This document shows positions 12,275-23,597 of a stretch of 64,000 nt of DNA, one piece after another. Every line of letters begins with the position of its first letter. The first letter of the stretch is position 1. Position numbers and translations under genes: made by a program. Below the pieces are notes generated by a model. That model did no database searches, was not told the origin of the DNA, and saw nothing but the letters and a program-made list of their open reading frames with translations. The stretch is from contig BLAL01000259.1 in the NCBI GenBank assembly GCA_015698045.1, positions 682,001-746,000 on the forward strand, read 5' to 3'. The DNA comes from Rhizophagus clarus (taxonomy: Eukaryota > Glomeromycota > Glomeromycetes > Glomerales > Glomeraceae).

Positions 12275-12498
12275 TATTATGCAACTTTTCTTAAAAAGAT
12301 AATTTTCTTTATTAAACGCCTTTTTTTTAGTCACATAATATTTATGCAAAATGCAACTATGTTGATCAGTTGATCACAAATTTACAACCACTGCATGTAT
12401 GAGTGTATGACGCCTTATTATGGTGCAACAAAAAATCATAATAGAGAACTAGAGCTCTTTTAGTACAGTTAGTGAGCTTAGTTTAAATATATTGACAG

Positions 12499-12606
12499 TT
12501 AATCAATTGTAGTATTTTTATTGTTAAACTTTGGTCTGAGTCCTTGGCAAATTTTCATTGCTAAATTTTTATCATCACTTACAACATGTGTGGCATGGGA
12601 GTAAAC
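12499..12606 (-). pseudogene. Protein kinase C-lobe relic
   Basis: The minus strand reads VYSHATHVVSDDKNLAMKIC followed by QGLRPKFN and a stop. It resembles the segment after the APE motif of the family (RAHDFQLGISICKGERPK in the neighbouring kinase). Only this short piece is recognisable. It lies 220 bp upstream of the kinase start and is transcribed the same way, so it may be the end of a former tandem kinase copy. Confidence 0.55.
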
Positions 12607-13146
12607 CTGAATAATATTATTGTCAGTCAGAATAATCAACAATTGGATGATAAGCTTTAAATAAATACTTAGCATGTAATACCTGAACAGATAAATCATG
12701 TTTACTTAGATCAATTATTCAAGATATGACTTTATATGCAAACATTTAATCCCTATTTATTTATGATTGGTTTAGATTTCCATATATTATACTATATATG
12801 TACATTTTAATTTCACATTTGTGCTCCAAAAAATAACCAAATTAATCCAAAAAATTTTGAATTTATTTATAAACATTTAAAGTGTAAAATATGCAGTATG
12901 TAAAATTAGTGGTTATTAAACATTTATTGTGTAAAAATAAACATGATTTTGTCTGTCCTGATATGCCATAGTAATGGACAATCTGTCTGTATTATTTAAC
13001 CACATATTTCACATATAATTTTTTTTACTTTGATCCAAAAAATAAACAATTAGATAATAAGATTTTCATTATCATCATCTCGTTTCTCCATCTTCTTCTC
13101 AGCTCTCCCACAACTCAAAAAGTTGGGAAGATGGGATTGTTGATTT

Positions 13147-13154
13147 TAGATGGT
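13147..13154. repeat. Left target duplication of hAT-1 (TAGATGGT)
   Basis: The octamer TAGATGGT stands directly before the inverted end TAGGGTTCCGCA and recurs after the right end at 18683..18690. A perfect 8-bp duplication is the mark of hAT insertion. Confidence 0.95.
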
Positions 13155-14551
13155 TAGGGTTCCGCACGGATCAGATTGAATTGGATTTATCGGATTTAAA
13201 ATCCGAATCTGACAGATTCAGATTTATCAATTTCAAATCCGAATCTGACATTCAGATCTATATTTAAGATTCAAATCCGATCCATGAATCTAAATTCATA
13301 ATCTGAATCTGATCTGATTTGATCCGAATTTGATCTGAATCTGATCCGGATCTGATTTAAAGTCAAATCAATTTAACCTGAAGATCAGATTTCAAATTTT
13401 TATACATGAATAATAAATAATAAATAATAAATTAATAATCATATAAATAATATAATAAATCACATTATTATTTTGTTTATTTGCATAATTGTATCTTGGT
13501 TTTATTGCATTTATTTATTTATGTGTTCATTTTATATTTATATTATACTTAGTTATTACTTATTACTAAAATATTTAATAAAAAAAAATCCAAAAAAAAT
13601 TAATTTGAAAATCAATTAAATGAAAAAAAGTTAAAAATGTTAATTGATTAGACGAAAAAAAAATTAAAAACATTATTAATTAAGTGAAAAAAATTAAAAA
13701 AAATATTATTAATTAAGTGAAAAAAAATTAAAAAAATTAATTAATTAAGTGAAAAAAAAAATTAAAAAATTAATTAATTATATGAAAAAAAAAATTAAAA
13801 AAAATTAGTTAAATGAAAAAATTAATTAATTATATGAAAAAAAAAAAAATTAAAAAACTAATTAATTAAGCGAAAAAAAAATCACAAAAGTTAATAACTA
13901 AACAAAAAAAATTTTAAAAAAATTAATTAAGAACTTGCCACCAAAATTTCAGAGCCATACATGCCCTTACTGTTTTTCCAGCTAACCTATTACGCGTATC
14001 AGTAATTAAATGTTTACCTGCTGAAAAACATTGTTCAGATGGGACACTAGTTGAAGGGATAGCTAAGTAATCTCTTGCCATATTAGCTAATCTTGGATAC
14101 TGAGATTCATTTATCTTCCAAAATTCAAGAGGATCGGTATCAGGTGGTGATACTGGCAATAAATTATATAATTGGAATTCATCAATTTCATTGTTAACAC
14201 GTTAACACTTAAATAATCTTTAAGATAAAGAATTTTTATGGTCATCTGGATTTGAAGATTGTGGCTTTGAAGATGAATAAAGATTATTATAAACATCTAA
14301 AAATCTTTTATTTTTATATAATAATATGTATATTAGAATTCGTAATATATAATAATAATAAAAATAAATAAATAAATATATATATATATATATATACTTA
14401 CTTATTACGAACATCATTTATAAGTTCATTTCCCCATTCATTTTGCTCATAATAACTCATCTTAAATCTAGGATCCAAAATAGTTGCAATTAAACATGCA
14501 TTGTTGGTCTTGTTATAATATTCTAGCAATTTTCTATTACAATCCTCAACC

Positions 14552-16288
14552 AGGACCCAGAAATATATATATAGGGGTCAGGTGACTAAAAAAACATTTA
14601 CTATGAGCTATACGCAAGGGTTTTTTATATGAGTGGTACGCAAAATTGACACCTGATATTGAAAATCCTGCAAAAATACGCAATTAAAATTCCAAACCTT
14701 AAGGTCACATTTATTATATAACGAATTATTATTTACTAATGAAAAATTATATTGATAAACCAGTTCAATCAGATACTCTTCAGTTGTCCGGATTATAGTT
14801 TTTAATTCAGACTGAAATATTCAGTCCGAGTTTCAGATTACAATATAATCCGGTCTGAATTAAATGGACCAGACCAGGTCTGAACAGGTTTTAATAAATT
14901 TAGCGATTTTTTTTTTAATTATTTCATTGTTTATTTATTTTTAATAAAAAAAAATCGTTTTTACGTTTTTATTAAAAAAATATTTTTTAAATTAATCAAT
15001 AAAAAAAATAATAATAATAAATAAATGGTTTTAATAATAAAAAATAAGTTCACAAAAGAAATTGTACATGAGATTTAAATTATAAACCATTTAATACAAT
15101 ATTTTAATATTCATAACATGCGTTTATACCCTTCCACCCCTCTACCCAACTACCTCTCAACCCGGCTACCCTCATCAAAGCTGGCACCTATAAAAAAAAC
15201 AAATAAGAACATTAGTAAATGTTCTTTGTAACAAAAGTAAAATAACTTTCCCTCCCAGTAACTCTTACACCACTCTTACCCGGTCTAATTCTAAATTCAA
15301 GCCAGTACCTACAAAAAAAGAAAAAAAAACTGAACGTTAGTAACGTTCTTATATCAATATTAATTACTAAATAACAACCCATACAGCTGCAAGTTTAATT
15401 ATTTATTATATACTAGTTTTTTTAACTAATACCTCCAGCACCTCTAAATAATAATACATTTGAGTTTTATCCTCATTTACCCTTCCCATTCGAAATTACC
15501 TTCAAGAGTGGTGCTAGAAAGGCTTGCTCCTATAAAAAAAGAAACGAGAAAAATGTTAGTAACGTTCTTATATTAAATATAATAACCTTTTTATATTACC
15601 CTTCAGAATATCCAGCAAGAAAGTCCAAGGTGGTCGAAATCTAATACATAGAAATAAAACACAAATTATAGTATGTCCAGAAGCGTTCCAGACTTCCAGT
15701 AGCGTTCCTAAAGAAAAGAAGTGAATACCTTTCGTCAATATACTTGACTAAAGGTCAAATTTTTATGTATTTTTTATTTTTTTTTAAAACATTAGAGTGA
15801 TGAATTTTTTTTTCTAATGAAAATGTTTTATAAAAAAGATTAAACTGATCGAATCATATGATCGATACCCAGGTATTATAATCGGCCTTCAATAGAAAGA
15901 TATTTGATCGGACCTTATATTTTTTTATAAAAAATTTTTTCTGATTAATACCACGAAATAAAAAAAAATCCAAACATTTTGGATTTTTTTTATTTTTTTT
16001 TTTCAGGTGTGTATCGGACATGTAAAAGCTTTATAGATTAAATGATATTTCATATTTTATTACATATAATTATATAATATATATATATAATCGGCCAAAT
16101 TTAGACCAAAATACGCAAACTGAATTTCTTACATATAAAAATTTTGAAAATAAATACGCAATCTAATAACCTAACCACAGACAAAAAAATCCTAAATTAT
16201 ACGCAAATCAAAATCTTACTCCGCCTAACTCTACTATGATGACGACGCATCAGTAGACCCTACCCCTGTATATATATTTCTGGGTCCT
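14552..16288. mobile_element. 1.74-kb non-autonomous hAT-type element inside hAT-1
   Basis: Inverted ends AGGACCCAGAAATATATATA and its counterpart agree over 26 of 27 positions. The element is flanked by a perfect 8-bp duplication CCTCAACC (14544..14551 and 16289..16296). No transposase is encoded. On the minus strand the middle carries exon-like cassettes (15500..15529, 15433..15443 and 15280..15308). These have acceptor and donor signals, and the longer ones a TACTAAC-like branch site. A further acceptor lies at 15188. The element is younger than hAT-1, since it lies in its transposase gene. Confidence 0.92.
15187..15531 (-). other. Tandem exon-like cassettes in the nested element
   Basis: Read on the minus strand, units of about 100-220 bp repeat the order TACTAAC-like site, pyrimidine run, TAG, short block, GTAAG or GTAAT. 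The blocks are 30 nt (15500..15529), 11 nt (15433..15443) and 29 nt (15280..15308), plus one acceptor at 15188 without a clear donor. Short palindromes such as AACGTTAGTAACGTT overlap the branch site. They look like micro-exons of a spliced non-coding or fused transcript. No protein is evident. Confidence 0.5.
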
Positions 16289-18690
16289 CCTCAACCGCTT
16301 TTTTAAGAAAATCATTTGATATTGCTGGTTCCTCTGATTCCAAATATTCTTCTGTATGAGTTATAAGTTCATTATACAAAGGGATAGTTGCGGATAAAGT
16401 GGAATATTTAGAATCAGACATCATAACTGTTGTTTCTTTAAATAATTCAAGAAATCCTTTAATTAGCTCAAGCTGATTCCAATTATCATCTGTGATTACA
16501 CAATCCTTGAGATCCTTATCAGAAGCTGCTGTAAACGTAAGAGCCTAAAATATATACAATCATTAAATTGATAAAATAAAGAAAAGTAAAAATAAATTAT
16601 TGTAATTTGTAAAATATAAAATGTATAAATTACTTCTTTTAATTTGAGGGCACGTTCTATCATGTCATAGGTAGAGTTCCACCTAGTTGGTACGTCCTGG
16701 ATGGGCTTTAAGTCATCAATATTGTAAAGCCTACAGTTTGCACTTAATTTTTCAAGTCGTTGGGGAGAATGTTGAATTTTTATTATTAGTTGTCTTAGCT
16801 ATATTGTAAAATAAAAAAGATATAGTTAGTAATTTTTTATTTATTAATTACTTTCAAAATCATTAACCTGACTTAAATTACTTTTCAAAGGATTTAGTGC
16901 ATTTTATACACTTATATTTATCACATGCGCAAAACATCTGAAATGATTATTTTTATCAAAAAAAATATCATTTTCTTTCATCCAATCACTTAATGCATTA
17001 ATAAACGTAAGATTGTTGAACGCATTGTCAGTAGTAATCCCAATACCTATTTGAATTTGTTAATTATTATTATTTATTAATCATTATATTAAAGCAAAAA
17101 GTAAAAATTACCTTTGTATGAATAGATAAATTTTGTAATGCAGATACGAATGTATTCTTAATGTTTTCACCTGTATGTTGGCCAAAAATTTGCACAAAAT
17201 CTATTAATAGATTTTGCAATTTCCAATTTTTATTGACATAATGAGCAGTGATAGCCAAAAAGGCTTTTGTAGATGGGGATGTCCAAATGTCAGTTGTGAA
17301 AGATATCTTTCCAGGAATTTCCATAAGTAGTTCATGTATCTGATCTTTGTTTGAAATATACAGATCCATAATGCTTCGTTTTACTGTATCTGCAGAAATG
17401 AGTTCAGCAGTAGGGCATAGAGATTGAATCAATATAATAAATTCTGGTTCTTCCACAACAGTAAAAGAGTGCTGATTATTTATAATCCATTTATAAAGAT
17501 TATTTTTCATTACATCGTTATCATACTTCCACTAATTAATCAAGAATTTATCAGTTAATTAAAAATTAAGAAGAATTATTATAAATATTACACTCTACAA
17601 GCATATTACTTACTGGCTGTTCTTTATTAAAAATATTTGTAATCAATTCTTGGTGTTGTTCTTTTTCAGAATGTTTCTTTTTTATATGTTTTTTTTAAAT
17701 TAGAAGTACTACCGGCAGAGCATACATAGATAGCACCGCAAAGATTACAAGTAGCCTTTTTATTTTCTTTAAAATTAACGTCTTTAGTAAAATATTTCCA
17801 TGCTTCACTGGCTACCAGACCGGACTTTTTTTGTCTACTTGAAGTATCGTCAACTTCCGTTTCAGAATTTTCTTTCTCATTCTCCTCATGTTCTTCTTCA
17901 ATATCCATACTTTATAAATACATGCATTTAGGTTTCTTTTATTTTTTTAAACAAAAAATTAGAATACAAGTCTTACTTGTTACTTGTGTTGAGAGTTTGA
18001 GAAATGAGAATTGAGACATTATTCGTGTTAGATAAAAAAAAAATAGATCAAACAATGATAAATTGATAATCTATTACAAAATTGCGAATTTGGCGCAGTC
18101 GTTATATGTTCGAATTTTTTCAATCAAAAAAACCCGATTATAAAGAATTTACTAAAAAAAAATCCTTTTAGCTATGATAGAAAAATACGGCTATAAAAAA
18201 AAATATTATTATAAATAAAAAAAAAAATTAATAAAATTAATAATAATAAACATAATAAACGAAATGTTAACGCAATGTTTTTTATTAAACCATCACAAAA
18301 CAGTTTTTCTTTCGTTAAATCAAATAAACAAAAAGGTTCCCGCATTGGCCGGTTAACATCTTTCATTATAAAATAAGTTTGACCGGATACTTTCGATAGA
18401 TTGCTATACGCCTATACTATTAGGCCGATCTAAGATTCTAAGTATTAACTATTAAGTAATATAAATTTACTCAGATCTTATGATCTGATCCAGATTTGAC
18501 AGATCTGATCCAGATTCAATCTGACGGATTCGGATAATACAATTTTAAATCTGGATTTGAACTTCAGATTAAAATTTTAAATCTGAATCTGATCTGCAGA
18601 TCAAAATTCTATAATCTGATTCAGATCTGACGGATCAGATTCAGATCAGATTTAATTGGATCAGATATTTTGCGGAACCCTATAGATGGT

Positions 18691-19367
18691 GAAAGTCCAC
18701 TCAAACGTTGTCCATGTTTTTGCATGGTTGTCGTAAAGTAGGTGAATTGACACCCGGGCTAACTGACTCGAATATTAATATAAACTCAGAATCGACTCAA
18801 ATGTCACGAGACTATAAAATCTTCGAATCAAACTCATCGTGTTGACTCAACTTAAATTACCTATGTATAATTTAACAAAAGACGTTTAGCAACATTTATA
18901 ATTTGTCAAAAAACATTGCGAACCATTTTTTAACATATAATTTAATAAAGAAGTTTAACATATACAATTTAACAAAAAAAACGCTTCGCGGTGCTTTTCT
19001 GATAATTTGATAAAAAATGTTGCGAAAACGTTTTTTGATATGGAATTTAATAAAAAAAACATTGCGCATTTTTTTAACAACGTGATAAAAAGCATAAATG
19101 TTGTGAAAATAGTTTTTTTGATATTAAAAAACAGTGCGCATTTTTTTGATATCAGATATACCCTGTAAAAAATTTTATCCGTGATTTTCGTAAAAATTCT
19201 GTGAAAATGTGACCTTTATGGAAAAGTTCGGAAAATGTAAACAGGTCAGATAATTTACATGATTTATACTTGTAAATTCCGTCAAAATGAGCCTTTCATG
19301 GAAAAATCACGGAATATGAAACATGGATCAATTTTTTTTATAGGGATATATCAAAAAAACGTTTCGC
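18691..19367. other. Repeat-rich stretch with CGTTTCGCAACG-like units
   Basis: Copies of AACGTTTTTTGATAT, AATTTAATAAAAAA and ATTGCGCA variants recur here at roughly 60-90 bp spacing. The same repeat type continues at 21636..22010, on the other side of the element at 19368..21635. The two parts were therefore one repeat block before that insertion. No gene is seen. Confidence 0.6.
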
Positions 19368-19524
19368 TAGAACTCTGAATCTGACCCCAAAATTCTCGGG
19401 TCAGGTCAGTGTGAGTCGGTACCTGATCTAACCCGTTAACTCAACATATTCAGGTCAAATAAAAAATGCTGAAAAAAAAATGCTGAAACTATTAGTCCTG
19501 GCGTTTTTATATTTAAAGTTTGGA

Positions 19525-20205
19525 TAATCATTTTTTTATTACCAAAAATGATTATTAAAAACGATCAATAATCATTTTTTTTTGTTATTAAAAACGATTA
19601 ATAAATCATTTCTTTTGTTATTAAAATGATTAATAAATCGTTTCTTTTGTTATTAAAAACGATTAATAAATCATTTCTTTTGTTATTAAAAATGATTAAT
19701 AAATTGTTTCTTTTGTTATTAAAAATGATTAATAAATTGTTTCTTTTGTTATTAAAAATGATTAATAAATCGTATTTTTTTTGTTATTAAAAAGATTAAT
19801 AAAATGTTTCTTTTTTGTTATTAAAAACGAAAAATAAATCTTTTTTTTTTGTTATTAAAAACGATTAAGAAAATCATTTTTTTCTTTGTTATTAAAAACG
19901 ATCAAGAAAATCATTTTTTTGTTATTAAAAACGATTAATAAATTGTTTTTTTTTTTGTTATTAAAAATGATTAATAATCATTTTTTTTTTGTTATTAAAA
20001 ATGATTAATAAATCGTTTTCTTCTTTTGTTATTAAAAACGATTAAGAAAATCATTTTTTTTTGTTATTAAAAAATCGCTCTTTTCTGTTATTGAAAAATC
20101 ATTTTTTTTTGTTATTAAAAACGATTAAATTTCTTTTGCTATTAAAAACGATTAACAAATCAGTTTTTTCTTTTGTTATTAAAAACGATTAAGAAAATCA
20201 TTTTT
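19525..20205. repeat. Minisatellite, period about 30-36 bp
   Basis: Roughly twenty degenerate copies of TTTTGTTATTAAAAACGATT with AATAAATCATTT or AAGAAAATCATT. The same array resumes at 21356..21485 after the inserted element, so the array predates that insertion. Confidence 0.9.
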
Positions 20206-20489
20206 TTGGGGGGTAAATTTATATCTAGCACCCCTGTTTGATGCTTAAATCTCACATTTTTGTCACGTGATTTAATTTAAATTTTTTGATTGGCTAATTT
20301 TTTTTTAATGTTATGATTAAATTTTTTCGCAAAAAAACAATTTATGTAATGAAATTTTATTTGCAAGTTAAATACTCAAATTAAATACTAAGTCAACAAT
20401 TTATTAGTTTAATATATCACATGTTTTATTGATTAAAAAAATAAAATATCATCAAATTCACACTGTCTGGAATATTTATTTTTGGTAGG

Positions 20490-20850
20490 GAAGAGAAAGA
20501 AAGAGTTACAATAATAAAGAAGAGGAAATGCGTGAGTAAAAAGGACAAAATAAATGAGGAAGTGAATGAAAAAGAATGAGTAGTAAAAGGAAACGAAACA
20601 AACAAAAAGAGTAGTAAAAGCGAGTGAAAGAAACGAATGGAAGGCGAAATGGAATGAAACAAACGAAGGAGAAGTGAAGTGGAATAAAACAAATGAAGGG
20701 GAAGCAGAAGGGAACAAAATAAACGATAGGGAGTGAAATTTAATGAAATAAATGTAGAGGAAATGAAAAAGGGAATGAAAAATGAAGAAAGGATGGAAAA
20801 ATAAGACAAAAAAGTAAGATAAAAGAAGAATAACAAGGGAAGGGAAATAG
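20490..20850. repeat. Purine-rich degenerate repeat
   Basis: The plus strand is almost pure purine with weak periodicity of about 30 bp around GAAATGGAATGAAACAAACG. The long minus-strand reading frames over it are low-complexity (Phe, Ser, Leu) and are not genes. Confidence 0.75.
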
Positions 20851-20956
20851 GGACCAAGTAGAATCAAACCCATAAGACAAAAGATGAAATAGTTAGTAGT
20901 GAACGGAATATATATGTAATTAACAAACAAAAATAAAAAAAAAATAGGAGTCATAC

Positions 20957-21116
20957 CTTAACTGCAGAGAAGAACCAAAAGACCTAAAAAAATGAAATAT
21001 GAAATGTAAGCAATGAACAGAATATAAGAATAAATTAAGAAATAAGAAGGAATACGAAATCAGAGCCATATAATATTGAACATACCTTAATTGTAAAACC
21101 GAAGGAGCCAAAAGTC
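20957..21116 (-). other. Two exon-like cassettes in the inserted element
   Basis: On the minus strand a 31-nt block (21086..21116) and a 27-nt block (20957..20983) are each preceded by a T run ending in TTTTTTAG. Each is followed by GTATG, and the two resemble each other (both hold ACTTTTGG or TCTTTTGG and end TTAAG). A TACTAAC lies upstream of the first, and a further donor (GTAAGT) lies at about 21197..21202. This looks like part of a spliced transcript of the element. Confidence 0.45.
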
Positions 21117-21635
21117 CTAAAAAAACAAAATAAAGTTAGTAAAGAATAAAGTGTAAGAAGCAAAAGTGTAAGAAGCAAAATAAAAAGAAAAAAAAACTTA
21201 CTTTAAGACACTTCGGCATATTTGTTGAGGCAAGAAAGAGCGCGTTTAAAAAAAAAATGATCTAGCTGATAAACAAATACAAATCATGTAAATCACGTGA
21301 TATTACCGTCATGCTAGATTTTGATCGTATCGCCCCTTGCGAGATACACATTTATTCTTAAGAAAATCATTTTTTTTTGTTATTAAAAATGATTAAGAAA
21401 ATCATTTTTTTTTGTTATTAAAAACGATTAAGAAAATCTTTTTTTTTGTTATTAAAAACGATTAAGAAAATCATTTTTTTTATTATTTAAAATTTTTTCA
21501 TATATAAAATTGTTGAATCTTAACAATTTTTTTGATATAAAATTTGAGTTAGGTCATGAATTTGATGACCCAACTTGAATATCATGGGTCAGGTTAAGTC
21601 AATTACCCGTTCCAATCTGCCTGTTCAGAACTCTA

Positions 21636-22010
21636 CATTTCGCAATGTTTTTTTTTGATATTTTACTGATAAATGTTGCAAAAACGTTTTTTGATATATA
21701 TTTAATTAAAAAAAAACATTTCGCAACGTTTTTTTTAAAAATTTGATAAATAGCGTTGCAAAAACGTTTTTTAATACATAATTTAATTAAAAAATTGGTT
21801 TGTAACTTTTTTTTTGATATTTTATTAAGAAACGCGTTTTTTGATATATAATTAAATTAAAAAAACATTTCTTTTTTTAATAACTCAATAAAAACATTGT
21901 GAAAACATTTTTAATGCATAATTTAATTTAAAAAAAACGTTTTGCAACGTTTTTTTGTGATAATTTATTAAAAAGTGTTCTGAAATGTTTGTACAATATT
22001 TTTTTATTAA
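21636..22010. repeat. Right part of the CGTTTCGCAACG-type repeat block
   Basis: Repeats of ACATTTCGCAACG, AACGTTTTTTGATATA and TAATTTAATTAAAAAA continue the block seen left of the 2.27-kb element. They resemble the units inside the small element at 27793..28668. Confidence 0.7.
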
Positions 22011-22019
22011 TCTAATCAT

Positions 22020-22527
22020 TCGAAGTAACTGAATATTTTTGGGCCAACGGGTAGGATCAGATCAGAGCAGGTTACCTGAACTGAACTGACCCGACCCGTT
22101 CAGAGAATTAAATTTATTAAATGACAAAGAAAACGGGTTTCTCATTTTTTTATTATCATAAATTGATTCGGTAAAGTCAGTTTGGAAAATTGTAAAATTG
22201 ACATAGAAACCGCAGTGATGAATGTTTCGGTTCGATCGTAAACTGAACCTGTTTTGATACTGAAACTGATCAGTATTGAAGCTCACTAAATTGTACCCAA
22301 ATTACTCTAATTAAAAAAATGATTTAATTAAATACATTTTTTTAAAGCATTTAATTTAAGTTTAATTTAAAAAAAATATTAAAAAAGCTTTTTTTTAACT
22401 AAAAACGTTTTGTTTGAACGTTTAATTTAAAAATAATATTGAAAAGTGGTTTAAACCATTTTTTTAACATCTTTTTAGTGGTTTAAAATTAAATTTACAA
22501 AAAAAAGCCAAGGTTTTTTGTATTAAC
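22020..22527. other. AT-rich remnant and left arm of a large inverted repeat
   Basis: A GC-richer patch at 22060..22110 (GAACTGAACTGACCCGACCC) looks like a worn transposon end. From about 22290 the DNA is A/T runs. The last part (AAAAAAGCCAAGGTTTTTTG) pairs with 30303..30330 as the distal part of the palindromic element described at 28714..30330. Confidence 0.5.
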
Positions 22528-22552
22528 TGGAGTTGCAGATATTTCTTAAAGT

Positions 22553-23238
22553 TAGTGCTTCAATCAGTATCTGGATCAATCCGGATTGATCCAGATTTTT
22601 TTTTATTTGGATATCCGAAATCTGCGGTTTTTCATCCAGTTTATAATCTGGATGACAAATATCCGGTTTGAACCAGGATCTGGATGGAAATAAATATAAA
22701 AAAAATAATTTAAGCAAATTTCTTATATTAAAGTGTATTAAACACTAGGGTAAACATCGAAGATGTTAAATCTACGAAAAAAAGGTCTTTGGCGTCAAAT
22801 TTTAATGTTAGAAATATTAAATACTCGTTAAATCCGCAAAATAACATCACTGACGCTAAAATGAATGAAATTTAATCTTAGAGACATTAAATTCACAGAA
22901 ATAAATATTTCCTGAACGTTAAAATTATAAAACTTTAACGTCAATGGCGTTATTTCTGCATATTTAACACCTTCACATAGTTAAATTCTTAATTCCGGCC
23001 AAAAATGCATAATGCTGGCCAAAATGGGACGAGTTAAGAAAATCATAAAAATTGGCCGAAATTACGAATTTTTGGTCAAAGTTGAAGTGCTAGAGGTTTA
23101 ATACACCTAGCAATATGTAAAATGATGAAAATATCATCATTTAATAAAAAATCTGTGATTTGATCTGGATTCCGGATTTCATCCAGATTTTTTTTTTGTA
23201 TAATCCAGATGACAGATTTCATCCAGATCAAAGCACTA
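22553..23238. mobile_element. 686-bp non-autonomous hAT-type element in the left end of hAT-2
   Basis: The ends read TTAGTGCTTCAATC and, from the right, TAGTGCTTTGATC. They are flanked by a perfect 8-bp duplication CTTAAAGT (22545..22552 and 23239..23246). GATCTGGAT-type motifs repeat near both ends. The middle holds AACGTTAAAT-like pieces. No protein is encoded. Confidence 0.9.
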
Positions 23239-23597
23239 CTTAAAGTAACTACCTAATACGTCATTACATTATGACGTAAGTGGTGTGCTACCTTTAGACA
23301 GTTTTGCCATATGAATAGATGTATTATATGACGTATGATGTATTATGTGTTGTATGTCATATCATGTGACATATTTCATATTTTATGCCATATGTAAATC
23401 AATAACAACAAATTATCTAGTTCAATCTAAAAAAAAAAATCCAGAAAACAAAAAAGCAAAAAAATTCTATTCATATTAAACTACTTGTAATTATAATGTT
23501 ATTATATTATAAAATATTAACACCATTAAAACTCTTGTAAAATTACCACATTATCATATTACAAAATTATTATAAATATTTAAAAGCTAAACTAAAA

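Larger units (their letters stand above)
12275..13154. other. Region upstream of the kinase gene
   Basis: This stretch holds the presumed promoter of the minus-strand kinase gene. No clear TATA box or other motif stands out in such AT-rich DNA. It also holds the kinase relic at 12499..12606 and ends at the target site of hAT-1. Confidence 0.4.
13923..17908 (-). pseudogene. hAT transposase of hAT-1, broken
   Basis: The N-terminal exon (17666..17908) holds an acidic leader and a BED-type zinc finger (CNLCGAIY, then STSNLKK). It loses frame in a poly-A run near 17690, where a CxxC...HxxxH finger is expected to finish. The catalytic part follows in exons with GT-AG borders: KISFTTDIWTSPSTKAFLAI near 17230..17290, GITTDNAFNN near 17020, RCFAHVINIS near 16925 with one in-frame TAA, and DVPTRWNSTYDMIERAL near 16670. 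The C-terminal dimerisation domain at 13923..14160 has FWKINESQYPRLANMARDYL and VPSEQCFSAG. The nested element at 14552..16288 interrupts the gene. Domain order matches Ac-type hAT transposases. It would not make a full enzyme as it stands. Confidence 0.85.
13155..18682 (-). mobile_element. hAT-1, a 5.5-kb hAT transposon with a nested insertion
   Basis: The element has inverted ends TAGGGTTCCGCA, an 8-bp target duplication TAGATGGT and a minus-strand hAT transposase. Both subterminal regions (13170..13390 and 18475..18670) are packed with variants of GATCTGAATCTGATC, the kind of clustered short repeat that hAT transposases bind. A separate 1737-bp element sits inside the transposase gene. The perfect target duplication and readable protein suggest a fairly recent insertion, but the transposase is no longer intact. 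Confidence 0.93.
20212..21354. mobile_element. About 1.14-kb element inserted in the minisatellite
   Basis: Imperfect inverted ends of about 65 bp run from TAAATTTATATCTAGCA on the left, and TAAATGTGTATCTCGCA read from the right, to a shared CACGTGATTT. The exact borders and target duplication are hidden because the flanks are tandem repeats. Inside are a purine-rich tract (about 20490..20850) and exon-like cassettes on the minus strand. No transposase is seen, and the class is uncertain. Confidence 0.65.
19368..21635. mobile_element. 2.27-kb non-autonomous hAT-type element
   Basis: Inverted ends read TAGARYTCTGAA. The flanks CGTTTCGC (19360..19367) and CATTTCGC (21636..21643) differ only by a CpG-type change. 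Just inside both ends are copies of GGGTCAGGT-like motifs. The body is a minisatellite built on TTTTTTTGTTATTAAAAACG, and a second element of about 1.14 kb sits in it. No transposase is present. Confidence 0.8.

Noticed and set aside
20426-21111. Long minus-strand reading frames (Phe/Ser/Leu-rich)
   Set aside because: They lie over a purine-rich repeat, overlap in several frames and have no domain features.
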